Assembly: GCA_031270945.1 (NCBI GenBank) | Contig: JAISWZ010000711.1 | Location: 1-49,036, forward strand | Direction of reading: 5' to 3' | Source: Clostridiales bacterium | GTDB taxonomy: Bacteria; Bacillota; Clostridia; Lachnospirales; WQUN01 | DNA: 49,036 bases | Shown: in pieces, positions 1 through 8,376 of the stretch | How the letters are laid out: the number at the start of each line of letters is the position of its first letter | Numbering within the stretch: position 1 is the stretch's first letter | Program-made: the position numbers and the translations under genes | Notes under the pieces: model-generated | What the model was told of the DNA's origin: nothing | The model's database searches: none | The model's input: only the letters and a program-made list of their open reading frames with translations

Positions 1-69
1 AGCCTGCCCAATTATTATGGGCCCCGAGCCGATCACCAGAACCTTTCGGATGCTTAAATCCTTAGGCAT
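1..69 (-). CDS. carB: Carbamoyl-phosphate synthase large subunit, N-terminal fragment (cut by window edge)
   Basis: Only the first 23 codons are inside the window. They read MPKDLSIRKVLVIGSGP followed by IIIGQA, the usual N-terminus of the large subunit, which makes carbamoyl phosphate from bicarbonate, ammonia and two ATP for pyrimidine and arginine synthesis. The VIGSGP stretch is the start of the first ATP-grasp half. The ATG at 67-69 lies inside the 3' end of pyrF, a 16-nt overlap that implies translational coupling in a pyrC-pyrF-carB operon. No carA is visible; it may lie beyond the edge or elsewhere. Confidence 0.85.
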   Translation of the reverse strand, partial: MPKDLSIRKVLVIGSGPIIIGQA

Positions 70-932
70 AACAAATCCTCCCTCATGTCAAGCGCCGCCG
101 CCCTGGCGGCCTTGGCGAAACCCGCCTCCCCGAACCTTTCTTTGTATGGCGACCGCGTGTGCGCCTCTATTATTCCCCTGGAGCTGTTTACAATCGAGCC
201 GTCCGCTATGTCAATGGCTTTCGCGCCTTGCGCCCCATACCCCGGCGCAAGGAAAAGCGTTCTTGGCATAAGCTCCCTAAGCCTTTTTGCCTGGGCTGGG
301 TGCGTAACCCCGGTCACGGCGCCTATCTCGCTGTAGCCGCACTCGCCAATCAGGTCTTCGCCCAGGCGCTTTACCATAAGCCCTACGGATTCGTAGAGGG
401 GCATCTGGACCCCATTTGATAAAACCATCAAGTCCTGCAGCTGGCCTGACCCTGGGTTTGAGGTTTTCACCAGGACAAATATCCCTTTGGAACGCTCCTT
501 GCAGACTTTTATGAATGGCTCAAGCGAATCCTCGCCCATGTAGGGGTTCACTGTCGAGAAATCCTCTCCGTACACAGGCCCCAGATGGGCTTCGGCGTAC
601 GCTTGGGCAGTGCTTGCGATATCTCCGCGCTTGATGTCTCCTATGACGATAAGCCCCTTCTTCTTGGCGTAAGCCACTGTTTCGATATACGCCTTGATCC
701 CCTGCCAGCCATAGGCCTCGTAAAAGGCTATCTGCGGCTTGACTGCCGGAACGATGTCCCAAAGCTCGTCAATGAGCGCCTTGTTGAACTCCAGGATGGC
801 ATCGGCCGCCTCAGAAAGAGTCTTCGCGTTTTCAGCCAGATGTCTTGGCATGCTTTCAAGCCTTGGATCCAAGCCTATGACCGATGGGTTGCCAAGGCCC
901 CTCATTCGTCTCACAAGCTCGTCAATCGCCAT
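54..932 (-). CDS. pyrF: Orotidine-5'-phosphate decarboxylase
   Basis: 292 residues; decarboxylates OMP to UMP, the last step of de novo pyrimidine synthesis, in the cytosol. The sequence has the long 'type 2' OMP decarboxylase form, with VIGLDPRLES near residue 20 and the catalytic loop VIGDIKRGDI near residue 100, where the Asp-x-Lys-x-x-Asp charge network supplies the catalytic lysine. The phosphate-binding APGYGAQG stretch follows near residue 230. Its ATG at 930-932 overlaps the pyrC stop by 11 nt and its end overlaps carB, so the three genes form one coupled leftward transcript. Confidence 0.93.
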   Translation of the reverse strand: MAIDELVRRMRGLGNPSVIGLDPRLESMPRHLAENAKTLSEAADAILEFNKALIDELWDIVPAVKPQIAFYEAYGWQGIKAYIETVAYAKKKGLIVIGDIKRGDIASTAQAYAEAHLGPVYGEDFSTVNPYMGEDSLEPFIKVCKERSKGIFVLVKTSNPGSGQLQDLMVLSNGVQMPLYESVGLMVKRLGEDLIGECGYSEIGAVTGVTHPAQAKRLRELMPRTLFLAPGYGAQGAKAIDIADGSIVNSSRGIIEAHTRSPYKERFGEAGFAKAARAAALDMREDLLCLRI

Positions 933-2193
933 GGGAGCGCACTACCCTTCCGTCTATGATTGTGAATTTTGCCACGCCTTTAAGCGTTCTTCCCTCGAAT
1001 GGGGTGCTTCTCCCTAATGTTTGAAACTTGCTTGGATCCACCGTCCACAGGGCTTCCGGGTCTATCACCGTTATGTCAGCAGGATATCCCGGGGTCAGCG
1101 CCCCCGCTTTGATTCCAAGAATCTTTGCCGGCTTTGCCGAAAGCCTGTCTATCAAGTCCATTGGGCTCATTTCCAGTTCAGATAAACATAACGCCAGCGC
1201 AGTCTCAAGGCCTATTATCCCAAACGCGGACTGGAAGCCCCTGCTTTTCTCTTCTTTTGAATGCGGCGCGTGGTCAGTCGCAACGGCATCTATGTCACCG
1301 CAGGCAAGCGCCTGCCTTAGAGCCAGCATGTCTTGCCTTGCTCTCAGCGGCGGGTTCATCTTCCATTTGCCGTCATTCTCCAATATGTCTTCGTCGCATA
1401 AGAATAGATGGTGAGGCGTCGCCTCTCCGCTGGCGCGGACACCCCTAGCCTTGGCTTCCCTGAGCAAGGCCGCGCTGGTCTTTGTGCTGATATGGCATAT
1501 GTGGACATGGCAACCCGTGCTTGCCGCCAAAACCAGGTCTCTTGCCACAATGGCCTCTTCGGAGTCGTTTGATATCCCTTCAAGAGAAAGCCTAAGAGCC
1601 GCTTCTCCTTGGTTTATAACCCCTCTGCCCGCAAGCAACGCGTCCTCGCAGTGGGACATCATGGGAAGGTTTAGCTCAGCGCAAACCTGAAGCGCCTTTT
1701 TCATCAAAGAAGAATCCGCCACTGACTTGCCGTCCTCGCTAAAGGCGCAAGCCCCGGCAGCGGCCATTTCTCTTAGGCTAGAAAGCGACAGCCCCTTTTG
1801 CCCTGCAGTCACAGCGCCTATAGGCAACACCTTCGCAAGCTTCAGCGATTTGCCCTTTTTGATTGTCATGGCTACGGCTTCCGCGCTGTCCACAACAGGA
1901 GATGTGTTTGGCATTACGCACACTGTCGTGAAGCCTCCAGCGACAGCGGCCCTGGCCCCAGTCTCTATCGTCTCTTTGTATTCCTGCCCGGGTTCCCTGA
2001 AATGGGCGTGCAGATCAATAAGCCCAGGCGCAACCCACAGCCCTTTGGCGTCCAGCGTTTTAGCGCCAGGCGCGTCCAGCCCTCTGCCCACGGCTTTGAT
2101 CGTTTTGCCAGAAACCAAGACATCCCCGATTTCGTCTTTTGAGTTCGCAGGATCTATTATCCTGCCGTTTTTTATAACAAAAAGAGAGTCCAA
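922..2193 (-). CDS. pyrC: Dihydroorotase (class I)
   Basis: 423 residues; cyclises carbamoyl aspartate to dihydroorotate. The amidohydrolase metal site is clear: DLHAHFREPG near residue 60 gives the HxHxR pair, SHCED and HICHIST give further metal ligands, and ATDHAPHS near residue 310 gives the catalytic Asp. The N-terminal FVIKNGRIIDP is the usual small beta domain. The start is a TTG (2191-2193), because an in-frame TAG lies just upstream and no ATG or GTG is available before the conserved N-terminus. The best ribosome binding site, AAGGAG, is about 25 nt away, which is far, so the exact start is uncertain. First gene of the pyrC-pyrF-carB operon. Confidence 0.93.
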   Translation of the reverse strand: MDSLFVIKNGRIIDPANSKDEIGDVLVSGKTIKAVGRGLDAPGAKTLDAKGLWVAPGLIDLHAHFREPGQEYKETIETGARAAVAGGFTTVCVMPNTSPVVDSAEAVAMTIKKGKSLKLAKVLPIGAVTAGQKGLSLSSLREMAAAGACAFSEDGKSVADSSLMKKALQVCAELNLPMMSHCEDALLAGRGVINQGEAALRLSLEGISNDSEEAIVARDLVLAASTGCHVHICHISTKTSAALLREAKARGVRASGEATPHHLFLCDEDILENDGKWKMNPPLRARQDMLALRQALACGDIDAVATDHAPHSKEEKSRGFQSAFGIIGLETALALCLSELEMSPMDLIDRLSAKPAKILGIKAGALTPGYPADITVIDPEALWTVDPSKFQTLGRSTPFEGRTLKGVAKFTIIDGRVVRSHGD

Positions 2194-2266
2194 TTTTTTA
2201 AAGGCAAAAACCGCCTAGCTCCTTTCCAAGCATCAAAGCGCTTGAGACGCTTGTCTGTCGACTTCA

Positions 2267-2294
2267 AGTATAGCATCAAGGCAAAAAAAAACAA
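2267..2294 (-). promoter_or_regulatory. Putative sigma-A promoter of the pyrimidine operon
   Basis: On the minus strand TTGTTT (2289-2294) is followed after 16 nt by TATACT (2267-2272), about 70 nt before the pyrC TTG start. The -35 part sits in a T-run, so only the -10 is distinctive. I see no PyrR-type attenuator hairpin in the short leader. Confidence 0.45.
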
Positions 2295-2408
2295 TAAAAA
2301 GAGTGAAAAAAGTTCTTTCACCAGTTTATTGTAAAACATCACCCCTTTTTAATTTGAAGAAGAATCTCTGATAAAAATGCATGCACAGCAACTCCTCGTT
2401 TTATAGTA

Positions 2409-2474
2409 TTTTTGGTTTTTTGGTTTTTGGGTTTTTGGGTTTTTGGGTTTTGGTTTTGGTTTTTGGTTTTTTGG
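2409..2474 (+). repeat. G/T tract with regularly spaced G-runs
   Basis: Nine runs of GG or GGG, separated by four to six T, follow one another on the plus strand; three consecutive runs are GGG with T5 spacers. The long thymine loops make any G-quadruplex weak, but the strand asymmetry is extreme. It lies upstream of the pyrC promoter on the template side. Confidence 0.7.
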
Positions 2475-2667
2475 CCTTTATTGTTTTTCTCTTATAGGAT
2501 GTCGGATTCCATTCTTTGCGAACAACGCCTCATCCGGTTATGACGTTGCGCCGCAGACACAGAACCTGTTTTTAAGGCACACCCCAAAACTTGTTTTTAT
2601 GTCTGGAGAAGATGGCGCGATTGCCTGCAAAAGATTGAGGCAAGCGGAGCTTGCTAAAGCTAGAGAC

Positions 2668-2735
2668 AGGCATGGCTCTCTAAGGCTCGAGAAAAGCATG
2701 GCTCGTCAAGGCCCGAGAAAAGCAAGGCTCTCTTT
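2668..2735. repeat. 26-bp direct repeat, about 2.6 copies
   Basis: Units begin AGGCATGGCTCTC (2668), AGCATGGCTCGTC (2695) and AGCAAGGCTCTC (2721), with intervening AAGGCYCGAGAAA. No coding or regulatory role is evident. Confidence 0.65.
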
Positions 2736-2959
2736 AAGATCTTTCGCGGCGCTTCTCTATCGCATTGGGACATCCCTGTTCATAGAGCGAAAAGAGCCTA
2801 TCTTTGCGCTCAGGCTACGCTCTATATACTATAGCATAGGACAGTCCAATGAGCAACAACAAAAGTTTGCGGATGCGCGGAGCCTATGCTTGGATAGATA
2901 TTGGCTTGCTCTCGGATTGTTATTGGGTTCAAGAAAACCCCTGTTTTGCGGGATTTAAG

Positions 2960-3063
2960 CCTTTTACCAAATCCTTTCATCCAAGCCTTTTATCCGTGCC
3001 TTTTATCCGAGCCCTTTATCCAAGCCTTTCATCCATTCCCTTTATCCAAGCCCTTTATCCGAC
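2960..3063. repeat. 13-bp tandem array, eight units
   Basis: Eight consecutive 13-bp units with consensus CCYTTTATCCRAG. The unit is not a multiple of three, so the array is not a protein repeat. Six of the eight carry TTTATCC or TTTCATCC, and TTATCCA resembles the first seven bases of a DnaA box (TTATNCACA), though the last bases do not match. Confidence 0.85.
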
Positions 3064-3271
3064 CCTTCACCCTTTTAACTTCACATTGCCAAAATGTTTT
3101 TGATTTGCCTAAAATCTCTAAATCAGCGCTCTTCTCAAGCTTTCGCTTAAAACTTGGCAAAATGTTCAAGAATGATCAAACTCCGGCAAGCCCAGCGCTA
3201 TGCTTTCGGATCCACTGCCTTTCCGGGCTCAGGCTATCTTTTTCGGGCTTCCTGCGCAAAAAATCTTTTTG

Positions 3272-3300
3272 TTGACAAGCGCCGAGGCATGCGCTAGAAT
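3272..3300 (+). promoter_or_regulatory. Sigma-A promoter of ylxM-ffh
   Basis: TTGACA (3272-3277), 17-bp spacer, TAGAAT (3295-3300). It is the only strong promoter between the 13-bp array and ylxM; the leader to the ylxM ATG is about 115 nt. Confidence 0.8.
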
Positions 3301-3420
3301 GGATAAAGATATAAAGCAATATCCCTTTACAGACACGGCATGCCCCCAACCTCAAGAAACTTTGTCGGGCTCCTAGCCCCGGAACGGGGTGTGCTTTTAT
3401 TCGAAAAGACAGGCGAGGCC

Positions 3421-3771
3421 ATGGAAAAGTTTGTCGAGAACACCCTGCTGCTTGATTTCTATGGGGGCCTTTTGACAGAGAAGCAGCAGCGGTTTTTCAG
3501 CCTCTATTACAACCAGGACATGTCGCTCTCAGAGATAGCGTCAGAAGAGGGCATCAGCCCCCAAGCCGTGCGGGATTTGCTAAAGAGGACAGAAAAGCTC
3601 CTGGAGGGTTACGAAAAGGCCTTGGGCCTTGCCAAAGCGCACAGGATTCAGCTGGCTTCGCTAGAGGAGGCGCTGGAGTGCCTGGATGATCCCCAGGGAT
3701 GCGCAAAGGCCAAAGAAAAGCTGGCCAAGGCTATAGACATGATGAAAGGCAGGATCTGCGCCGAGGGTTAG
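3421..3771 (+). CDS. ylxM: YlxM-family helix-turn-helix protein (UPF0122)
   Basis: 116 residues. YlxM proteins are small sigma-70-region-4-like helix-turn-helix proteins encoded just before ffh in Firmicutes and thought to act with the signal recognition particle. The start MEKFVENTLLLDFYGGLLT and the motif KQQRFFSLYYNQDMSLSEIA, followed by an EGISPQAVRDLLKR recognition helix, are typical. The frame is open further upstream, but the ATG at 3421 matches the family N-terminus. ffh follows 46 nt downstream, the usual pairing. Confidence 0.9.
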   Translation: MEKFVENTLLLDFYGGLLTEKQQRFFSLYYNQDMSLSEIASEEGISPQAVRDLLKRTEKLLEGYEKALGLAKAHRIQLASLEEALECLDDPQGCAKAKEKLAKAIDMMKGRICAEG

Positions 3772-3817
3772 GTTGCGCACTCAGGCGCGTCCGGTTTGGA
3801 AGGCTGGGTGATACGCG

Positions 3818-5161
3818 ATGGCGTTTGACGCGCTGTCCGAAAAGCTGCAAGCCATCTTCAAAAAGCTTGGCGGCAAAGGGCGGCTGACCGAAAAAGACGT
3901 GAACGAGGCCATGCGGGAAGTTAAAATGGCCCTGTACGAGGCAGACGTCAACTTCAAGATAGTCAAGGATTTCATAAAGACCGTCACCGAAAAGGCCATA
4001 GGCGGAAACGTCTTGGAGAGCATAAACCACAGCGCCCAGGTCATAAAGATCGTAAATGACGAGCTGGCGGCGCTCTTGGGCTCTAGCCAAAGCAAGCTTA
4101 CCTTTTCCACCAGGCCGCCTACAGTCTACATGATTGTGGGCCTAAACGGAGCGGGAAAAACAAGCACATCGGGAAAGCTGGGCTTATCCTTGCGAAAGCA
4201 GGGAAGAAACCCGATAATCGCGGCATGCGACGTATACCGTCCAGCCGCCATAAAGCAGCTGCAAGTCTTGTGCGCTTCAGCGGGCCTTCCCGTCTTTGAG
4301 ATGGGAGACAAGAAATCGCCTGTAGAAATTGCCAAGAAAGCCGTGGCCCACGCCACGGACAAGCATTACGACACTGTGGTGCTAGACACCGCCGGGCGCC
4401 TGCACGTAAACGACGAGCTAATGCAAGAGCTCACTGACATGAAAAAGCAGGTCAAGCCTCAGGAGATTATCCTGGTCCTTGACTCCCTGACAGGCCAAGA
4501 CGCTGTGGCTGTCGCCTCATCCTTCAACGACAGGATAGGCATTGACGGAGTGATCCTCACAAAGCTTGACAGCGATACAAGAGGCGGCGCGGCGCTTTCA
4601 GTCAGGTCAGTCACTGGCAAGCCCATAAAGTACATCGCGACAGGCGAGAAGATAGCCGATCTGGAGCCATTTTTCCCAGACCGCATGGCCAGCAGGATTC
4701 TTGGCATGGGAGATGTCGTTTCCCTTGTTGAGAAGGCCCAGCAAACCTTCGATGAGAAGCAGGCCATTGAGATGGAGCAGAAGCTCCGCAAAAACGAGTT
4801 CACCCTGGAGGATTTCCAGTCCCAGATGAAGCAGGTGCTGAAAATGGGAAGCATGAAATCCCTCCTTGGAATGATACCAGGCATGAACAACGCCCAGATT
4901 GGGGACTTGGACGGAATTGACACCGCTTACAAGGGGATTGAGGCCATCATCAACTCAATGACCCCTCAAGAGAGGAAAAACCCCCAGATCCTGAACAGTT
5001 CCCGGAAGAAGCGCGTAGCCAAGGGGAGCGGGACAAGCATACAGCAAGTCAACCAGCTGATAAAGCAGTTTGACGAGATGAAGAAAATGTTCCGCGACTT
5101 GACAGGCAGCGGCGGAGCCGGCGGCAAGCGAAAGGGAATGGGCAAGTTCCCGTTTATGTAA
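3818..5161 (+). CDS. ffh: Signal recognition particle protein Ffh (SRP54)
   Basis: 447 residues; GTPase that binds 4.5S RNA and signal sequences of nascent membrane proteins and hands them to FtsY. The N domain has the ALYEADVNFKIVKDF helices. The G domain shows GLNGAGKTSTSGKLG (P-loop), DTAGRLHVNDELM and TKLDSDTRGGAALS. The methionine-rich M domain contains MGSMKSLLGMIPGMN, the RNA-binding SGTSIQQVNQLIKQF segment and a Gly/Lys-rich tail. No ATG start with a better context lies upstream. Second gene of the ylxM-ffh transcript. Confidence 0.97.
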   Translation: MAFDALSEKLQAIFKKLGGKGRLTEKDVNEAMREVKMALYEADVNFKIVKDFIKTVTEKAIGGNVLESINHSAQVIKIVNDELAALLGSSQSKLTFSTRPPTVYMIVGLNGAGKTSTSGKLGLSLRKQGRNPIIAACDVYRPAAIKQLQVLCASAGLPVFEMGDKKSPVEIAKKAVAHATDKHYDTVVLDTAGRLHVNDELMQELTDMKKQVKPQEIILVLDSLTGQDAVAVASSFNDRIGIDGVILTKLDSDTRGGAALSVRSVTGKPIKYIATGEKIADLEPFFPDRMASRILGMGDVVSLVEKAQQTFDEKQAIEMEQKLRKNEFTLEDFQSQMKQVLKMGSMKSLLGMIPGMNNAQIGDLDGIDTAYKGIEAIINSMTPQERKNPQILNSSRKKRVAKGSGTSIQQVNQLIKQFDEMKKMFRDLTGSGGAGGKRKGMGKFPFM

Positions 5162-5264
5162 TGGGCAAGAATTGCGGCCAGAAGCATCAAAAAGCATCAA
5201 AACGAATTGCTCGCCATAGACAGCAAGTGAAAATCGCTTTTCTTTTTAGTTGCTGTCATATCGG

Positions 5265-5309
5265 CAAGAATTATTAGTACAAGAATTATTTGCGCAAGAA
5301 TTATTTGAA
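5265..5309. repeat. 15-bp tandem repeat, three units, ahead of rpsP
   Basis: Three adjacent units of CAAGAATTATTWGNN occupy 5265-5279, 5280-5294 and 5295-5309, ending 19 nt before the rpsP ATG. A hairpin with GACAGCAA/TTGCTGTC arms (5219-5257) precedes them and may be the end of the ffh transcript. Confidence 0.75.
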
Positions 5310-5328
5310 TCCGAAGGGAAATGAGCTA

Positions 5329-5568
5329 ATGGTAAAGATCAGGCTTAAAAGATTGGGCGCCAAGAAGGCGCCATTCTACAGAATCGTCGTAGCCGACTCC
5401 AGAACCCCAAGAGACGGCAAGTCAATCGCAGAGCTTGGGATCTACGATCCCACAAAGAATCCGTCGGTTCTCAACGTCAACCTTGAAGAGGCCAAGAAGT
5501 GGATTTCCAACGGCGCTCAGCCCACTGACACCGTTCGCAGCCTGCTTAAGAAAGCTGGCCTCGCTTAG
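5329..5568 (+). CDS. rpsP: 30S ribosomal protein S16
   Basis: 79 residues, the normal length. [20 protein letters not shown] and the following [18 protein letters not shown] are the conserved N-terminal half. The ATG at 5329 was chosen over an in-frame TTG at 5290, because the protein family begins MVKIRL and the extra codons come from the 15-bp repeat. The weak purine stretch GAAGGGAAATGAG before it serves as ribosome binding site. rpsP normally sits between ffh and khpA, as here. Confidence 0.97.
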   Translation: MVKIRLKRLGAKKAPFYRIVVADSRTPRDGKSIAELGIYDPTKNPSVLNVNLEEAKKWISNGAQPTDTVRSLLKKAGLA

Positions 5569-5662
5569 GCTTATTCCTAAAAGTCCTGCGAAGGCCAAGG
5601 CTTCAACGAGCAAATCGCGGACTTTTGCGAGCCATGCATTAAATTTTGGGATAGGCGCTTAA
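5569..5662. mobile_element. Degenerate copy of the palindromic MITE-like element
   Basis: The rpsP-khpA gap contains AAAAGTCCTGCGAA, GCTTCAACG, CGGACTTTTGC and AAATTTTGGGATAGGCGCTT in the same order as the elements at 44946 and 48922. It is clearly diverged, and the left end is poorly preserved. Confidence 0.45.
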
Positions 5663-5737
5663 CGCAGTCCTGAGGCAATCGGGGCGGTTGGCTAAGCCAA
5701 GCCGGCCCGGCCTCCGCCTGAATTGGAGGGGTAGACA

Positions 5738-5968
5738 GTGAAAGAGCTTTTGGAAGTGATAGCGAAGCACCTAGTCGATGATCCCGACGCCGTGAGAGTC
5801 GAAGAAAAGGAAAAAGAAGGGGCAATCCAGCTCGAGCTTAAGGTTGCCTCTGATGACATGGGCAAAGTGATAGGCAAGCAGGGCAGGATTGCAAAGGCCA
5901 TTCGCACTGTGGTCAAAGCTTCCGCTATCCAGGGCGACAAGAGGGTCACCGTCGAAATCGTCCAGTAA
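5738..5968 (+). CDS. khpA: KhpA, KH-domain RNA-binding protein
   Basis: 76 residues; small single KH-domain protein that binds RNA, usually with KhpB/Jag, in Gram-positive bacteria. The signature GKVIGKQGRIAKAIRTVVKA is the GxxG loop plus helix of the KH fold. The GTG start at 5738 has GGAGGGG about 9 nt upstream. In most Firmicutes rimM, trmD and rplS follow; here the cluster stops and a tRNA gene and accessory DNA follow. Confidence 0.93.
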   Translation: MKELLEVIAKHLVDDPDAVRVEEKEKEGAIQLELKVASDDMGKVIGKQGRIAKAIRTVVKASAIQGDKRVTVEIVQ

Positions 5969-6100
5969 GAAAAACAAGAAGAATTGTCAAGAAAGTATTA
6001 TCAAGCAAGAAATCGCCAAGAAAATCAAGCACAGAATCTTCAAACAAGAATTATCCAGTAAAAACCAGCAAAAAAATTTTTATTTTTTTGATTTTGGGTA

Positions 6101-6129
6101 TTGACTTTGAGCTTGGGCCATATTATAAT
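6101..6129 (+). promoter_or_regulatory. Consensus sigma-A promoter of tRNA-Leu
   Basis: TTGACT (6101-6106), 17-bp spacer, TATAAT (6124-6129), 37 nt before the tRNA 5' end. The A/T-rich CAAGAA-repeated stretch 5970-6100 lies upstream. Confidence 0.9.
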
Positions 6130-6166
6130 GATAAAGGCTTCGGGGTGAGCAAGTCCCCAAGCCCTT

Positions 6167-6249
6167 GCCCGAGTGGCGGAATGGCAGACGCGGTGGACTC
6201 AAAATCCATTGATGGCAGCATCATGGGGGTTCAAGTCCCTTCTCGGGCA
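6167..6249 (+). tRNA. tRNA-Leu (anticodon CAA)
   Basis: The acceptor arms GCCCGAG (6167-6173) and CTCGGGC (6242-6248) pair perfectly, with A as discriminator. The anticodon loop CTCAAAA inside TGGA/TCCA gives CAA, reading UUG codons. The variable arm is long, as in class II leucine tRNAs, and the T arm has GGTTCAAGTCC. The 3' CCA is not encoded. Confidence 0.96.
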
Positions 6250-6253
6250 TAAG

Positions 6254-6286
6254 AAAATCGGCTTTTACAAGCCGATTTTTTCTTTT
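6254..6286 (+). terminator. Rho-independent terminator of tRNA-Leu
   Basis: AAATCGGCTT, a four-base loop, AAGCCGATTT and then TTTTCTTTT form a clear intrinsic terminator five bases after the tRNA. Confidence 0.92.
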
Positions 6287-6289
6287 GCG

Positions 6290-6818
6290 CAAAAATAGGC
6301 GCACCGGAAGGCAGTGGCTGGGGACAGCGCCGAACGCACGGCAAACTTAAAGAAAGTTTGATAAAAGTCTTGCGAGCGCCTAGGTCAGACGCGCCGGGGC
6401 GCTGCTGGGGCGCGTTTTGATCTCTGATCACAGCGCCTTGGCGGCCTTTTGATCGGCTGATCAGGGCGCTTGCAGTGACAGCGCGTCTTTGTTATCTCGA
6501 AGCGCCAACATATAACACATCACCCAAACCTTACATATGATTACCCGTCTATTCAAAGGCAAATCCCTGATATTGGCTCGAAAATGGCGCCTGAACTGCT
6601 AATGATTCCTGGAAACCGGCCATTATGTTCTGTTATGCGTAAAAGCAAGGCCCATATTTAGGCTTTTTCTGCTCTGTTTCGGATAGTTTCCAATTCAGTC
6701 AGCATCTGCAATATTTCGCCAAACCTCCGAAAAAATCTCAAATTTCGCCTCTTAATGCGCTTATCCTGATCGTTTTTGGCCAAATAGATTGCGATTTTCA
6801 AAAAATAGCTCGAATTGC
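6290..6818. other. Gene-free region between tRNA-Leu and the Wadjet operon
   Basis: No gene supported. A tandem duplication of about 36 bp, built on TTTTGATC...CTGATCA...GCGC, lies at 6414-6470. I found no second copy of the tRNA 3' end elsewhere in the window that would mark a tRNA-integrated island. Near 6815-6847 TTGATT with 17 bp to TATTCT, or TTGCTT with 16 bp to TATGAT, are candidate jetA promoters. Confidence 0.5.
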
Positions 6819-6878
6819 TTGATTGGTGTTAAAAAGTATGATATTCTTGTCCGTGACTAGAAAATTTGAGGGATGTCA

Positions 6879-8375
6879 ATGAAGATAACAGACAAAATTT
6901 TAAGGCCGATATCAGAGACAATGTACTTGTCGGTTCCTTCGGCCCCACGGTACAGGACAATTATGAGGTTTTTCTTCTCGCAGTCGGAGAAGATGACGTT
7001 TTGGCTAACGCAGGAGGAGATCTTCAACGAGCTGAAATCGTCAGGCAGCTTCGATGAGTACACGCCTGAATTGTGCCGCCAAGACCTGGATCAGCTAGTC
7101 AACTGGAAGAACCTGACTGCGGTTCAGGACGCCTCGTCCGTGAGCACCATCGAAGAGTTCAACAACCGAAAGTCCAGGTATCAAATGACAAGCTATTCAG
7201 CCGAAATCGAACGCATGTGCATTCGGCTGGAAAACCTCTCTGTGGAAGGGGCTTCTCTTGATCCCGCTCTCATGGAGCGCTTCCGGATTGAGCTTGGCAA
7301 GGTCAAGGGGATAGCCGACGCTGATCCCGCCGCAGTGCACAGCTGGTGGGATTCCGTGAATGAGGACTTCAGGCGGCTAAACCAGAACTACCAAGACTAC
7401 CTTAGGGACATGAATGGCATCAAGGCGGAAGAGATGATGCAGATCCTGGCTTTCCTGCAGTTCAAGGAGAAGCTCATACAGTACCTGCGGACATTCATAA
7501 GATCTCTCCAAAAGAGCGTGGACGCAATAAAGGTCACGCTAAGATCCGTGCCAGAGGATGACATGGCCTTGATACTCCAGAAAGTCGTGGCCTTTGAGAA
7601 AGACGTGCCTCGCATGGAGCTCTTGGCCACTGAGGAAGAGATCCTTGAGGTTGCGCAAGGCAAATGGGCCAGCATCAAGAACTGGTTCATCAGCTCAAGC
7701 TACAATGGCAGCGAGTCGGCCAGGCTTTTGAACGCCACAAACGAGGTGATAAGAAAGATAACCAGGTACGCGTCCATGATCTCAGAGATGAGCCATTCCG
7801 GGGCCAACCGGAAGGACGAGTACAGAAGGTTCTTTCAGATGTTCGCGTCCAGCTCCGGATTGAGCGAGGCGCACGGGCTTTCGTCACTGATATTTGGCGC
7901 TGAGAAGCCCGCCAGCATTTCCAGGGAGGAAGGCTGGGCCAGGATCACGGATGACATACTTAGCGGAGTCTATGACGAGCCTGCCTTTGACGTAAAGCTG
8001 GCGTCGAGATCCCGCGCCCCGGTGACATCAACAAAGAAATCGGGCATATCTTTCCATACAGAAGAAAAAGACAGCTTGGTCCAAAAGGAAGTGGAGAAAA
8101 AGGAGCAGGACAAGTCGGTTATGGAAAGCTACATAGTCGGAAACATACTGGATTTTGGAGCGCTGCCTGTGATAAAGCAAGAGCACAGAAACACTCTTCT
8201 CTCCTGGCTTTCAAGGGCTGTATACACTTATCCGGGCGCCATGAAAACCGAGTTTGGCTGGAACTGCGTTCTGGACAAGACCCGGGAGTCTGAAAATTGC
8301 GCGATTTTGTGCGAAGACGGCACATTCGTCATGCCAAGGTACAGGCTTGTTTTCTCGAAGAGCAGGGGGGCATGA
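6879..8375 (+). CDS. jetA: Wadjet protein JetA (DUF3375-like; kleisin-type partner of the SMC JetC)
   Basis: 498 residues. In Wadjet (Jet/Mks/EptABCD) systems JetA is the kleisin that bridges the JetC SMC dimer, JetB is the KITE protein and JetD the nuclease; together they extrude DNA loops and cut small circular plasmids. The protein is mostly helical, starts near MRFFFSQSEKMTFWLTQEEI with a winged-helix-like segment, and ends with FVMPRYRLVFSKSRGA. The call rests mainly on order and size: about 500, 380, 1360 and 430 residues in one direction. The ATG at 6879 has TGAGGG five bases upstream; the in-frame ATG at 6873 overlaps that site and is less likely. Confidence 0.85.
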   Translation: MKITDKILRPISETMYLSVPSAPRYRTIMRFFFSQSEKMTFWLTQEEIFNELKSSGSFDEYTPELCRQDLDQLVNWKNLTAVQDASSVSTIEEFNNRKSRYQMTSYSAEIERMCIRLENLSVEGASLDPALMERFRIELGKVKGIADADPAAVHSWWDSVNEDFRRLNQNYQDYLRDMNGIKAEEMMQILAFLQFKEKLIQYLRTFIRSLQKSVDAIKVTLRSVPEDDMALILQKVVAFEKDVPRMELLATEEEILEVAQGKWASIKNWFISSSYNGSESARLLNATNEVIRKITRYASMISEMSHSGANRKDEYRRFFQMFASSSGLSEAHGLSSLIFGAEKPASISREEGWARITDDILSGVYDEPAFDVKLASRSRAPVTSTKKSGISFHTEEKDSLVQKEVEKKEQDKSVMESYIVGNILDFGALPVIKQEHRNTLLSWLSRAVYTYPGAMKTEFGWNCVLDKTRESENCAILCEDGTFVMPRYRLVFSKSRGA

Positions 8376-8376
8376 C

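Larger units (their letters stand above)
2295..3271. other. Gene-free repeat-rich region between the pyr and ylxM-ffh operons
   Basis: No convincing gene lies here. The open frames present (up to 171 codons) have low-complexity translations produced by the repeats and no ribosome binding site. The region holds a G/T-tract, 26-bp repeats and a 13-bp array, annotated separately, and ends at the ylxM promoter. Confidence 0.6.

Noticed and set aside
2960..3063. CRISPR array
   Set aside because: Units are 13 bp with no unique spacers; the same holds for the 18-, 24- and 46-bp arrays. No cas genes in the window.
2443..3275. Open frames of 84-171 codons on the plus strand
   Set aside because: Their translations are produced by the G/T tract and the 13-bp array; no RBS, no family resemblance.
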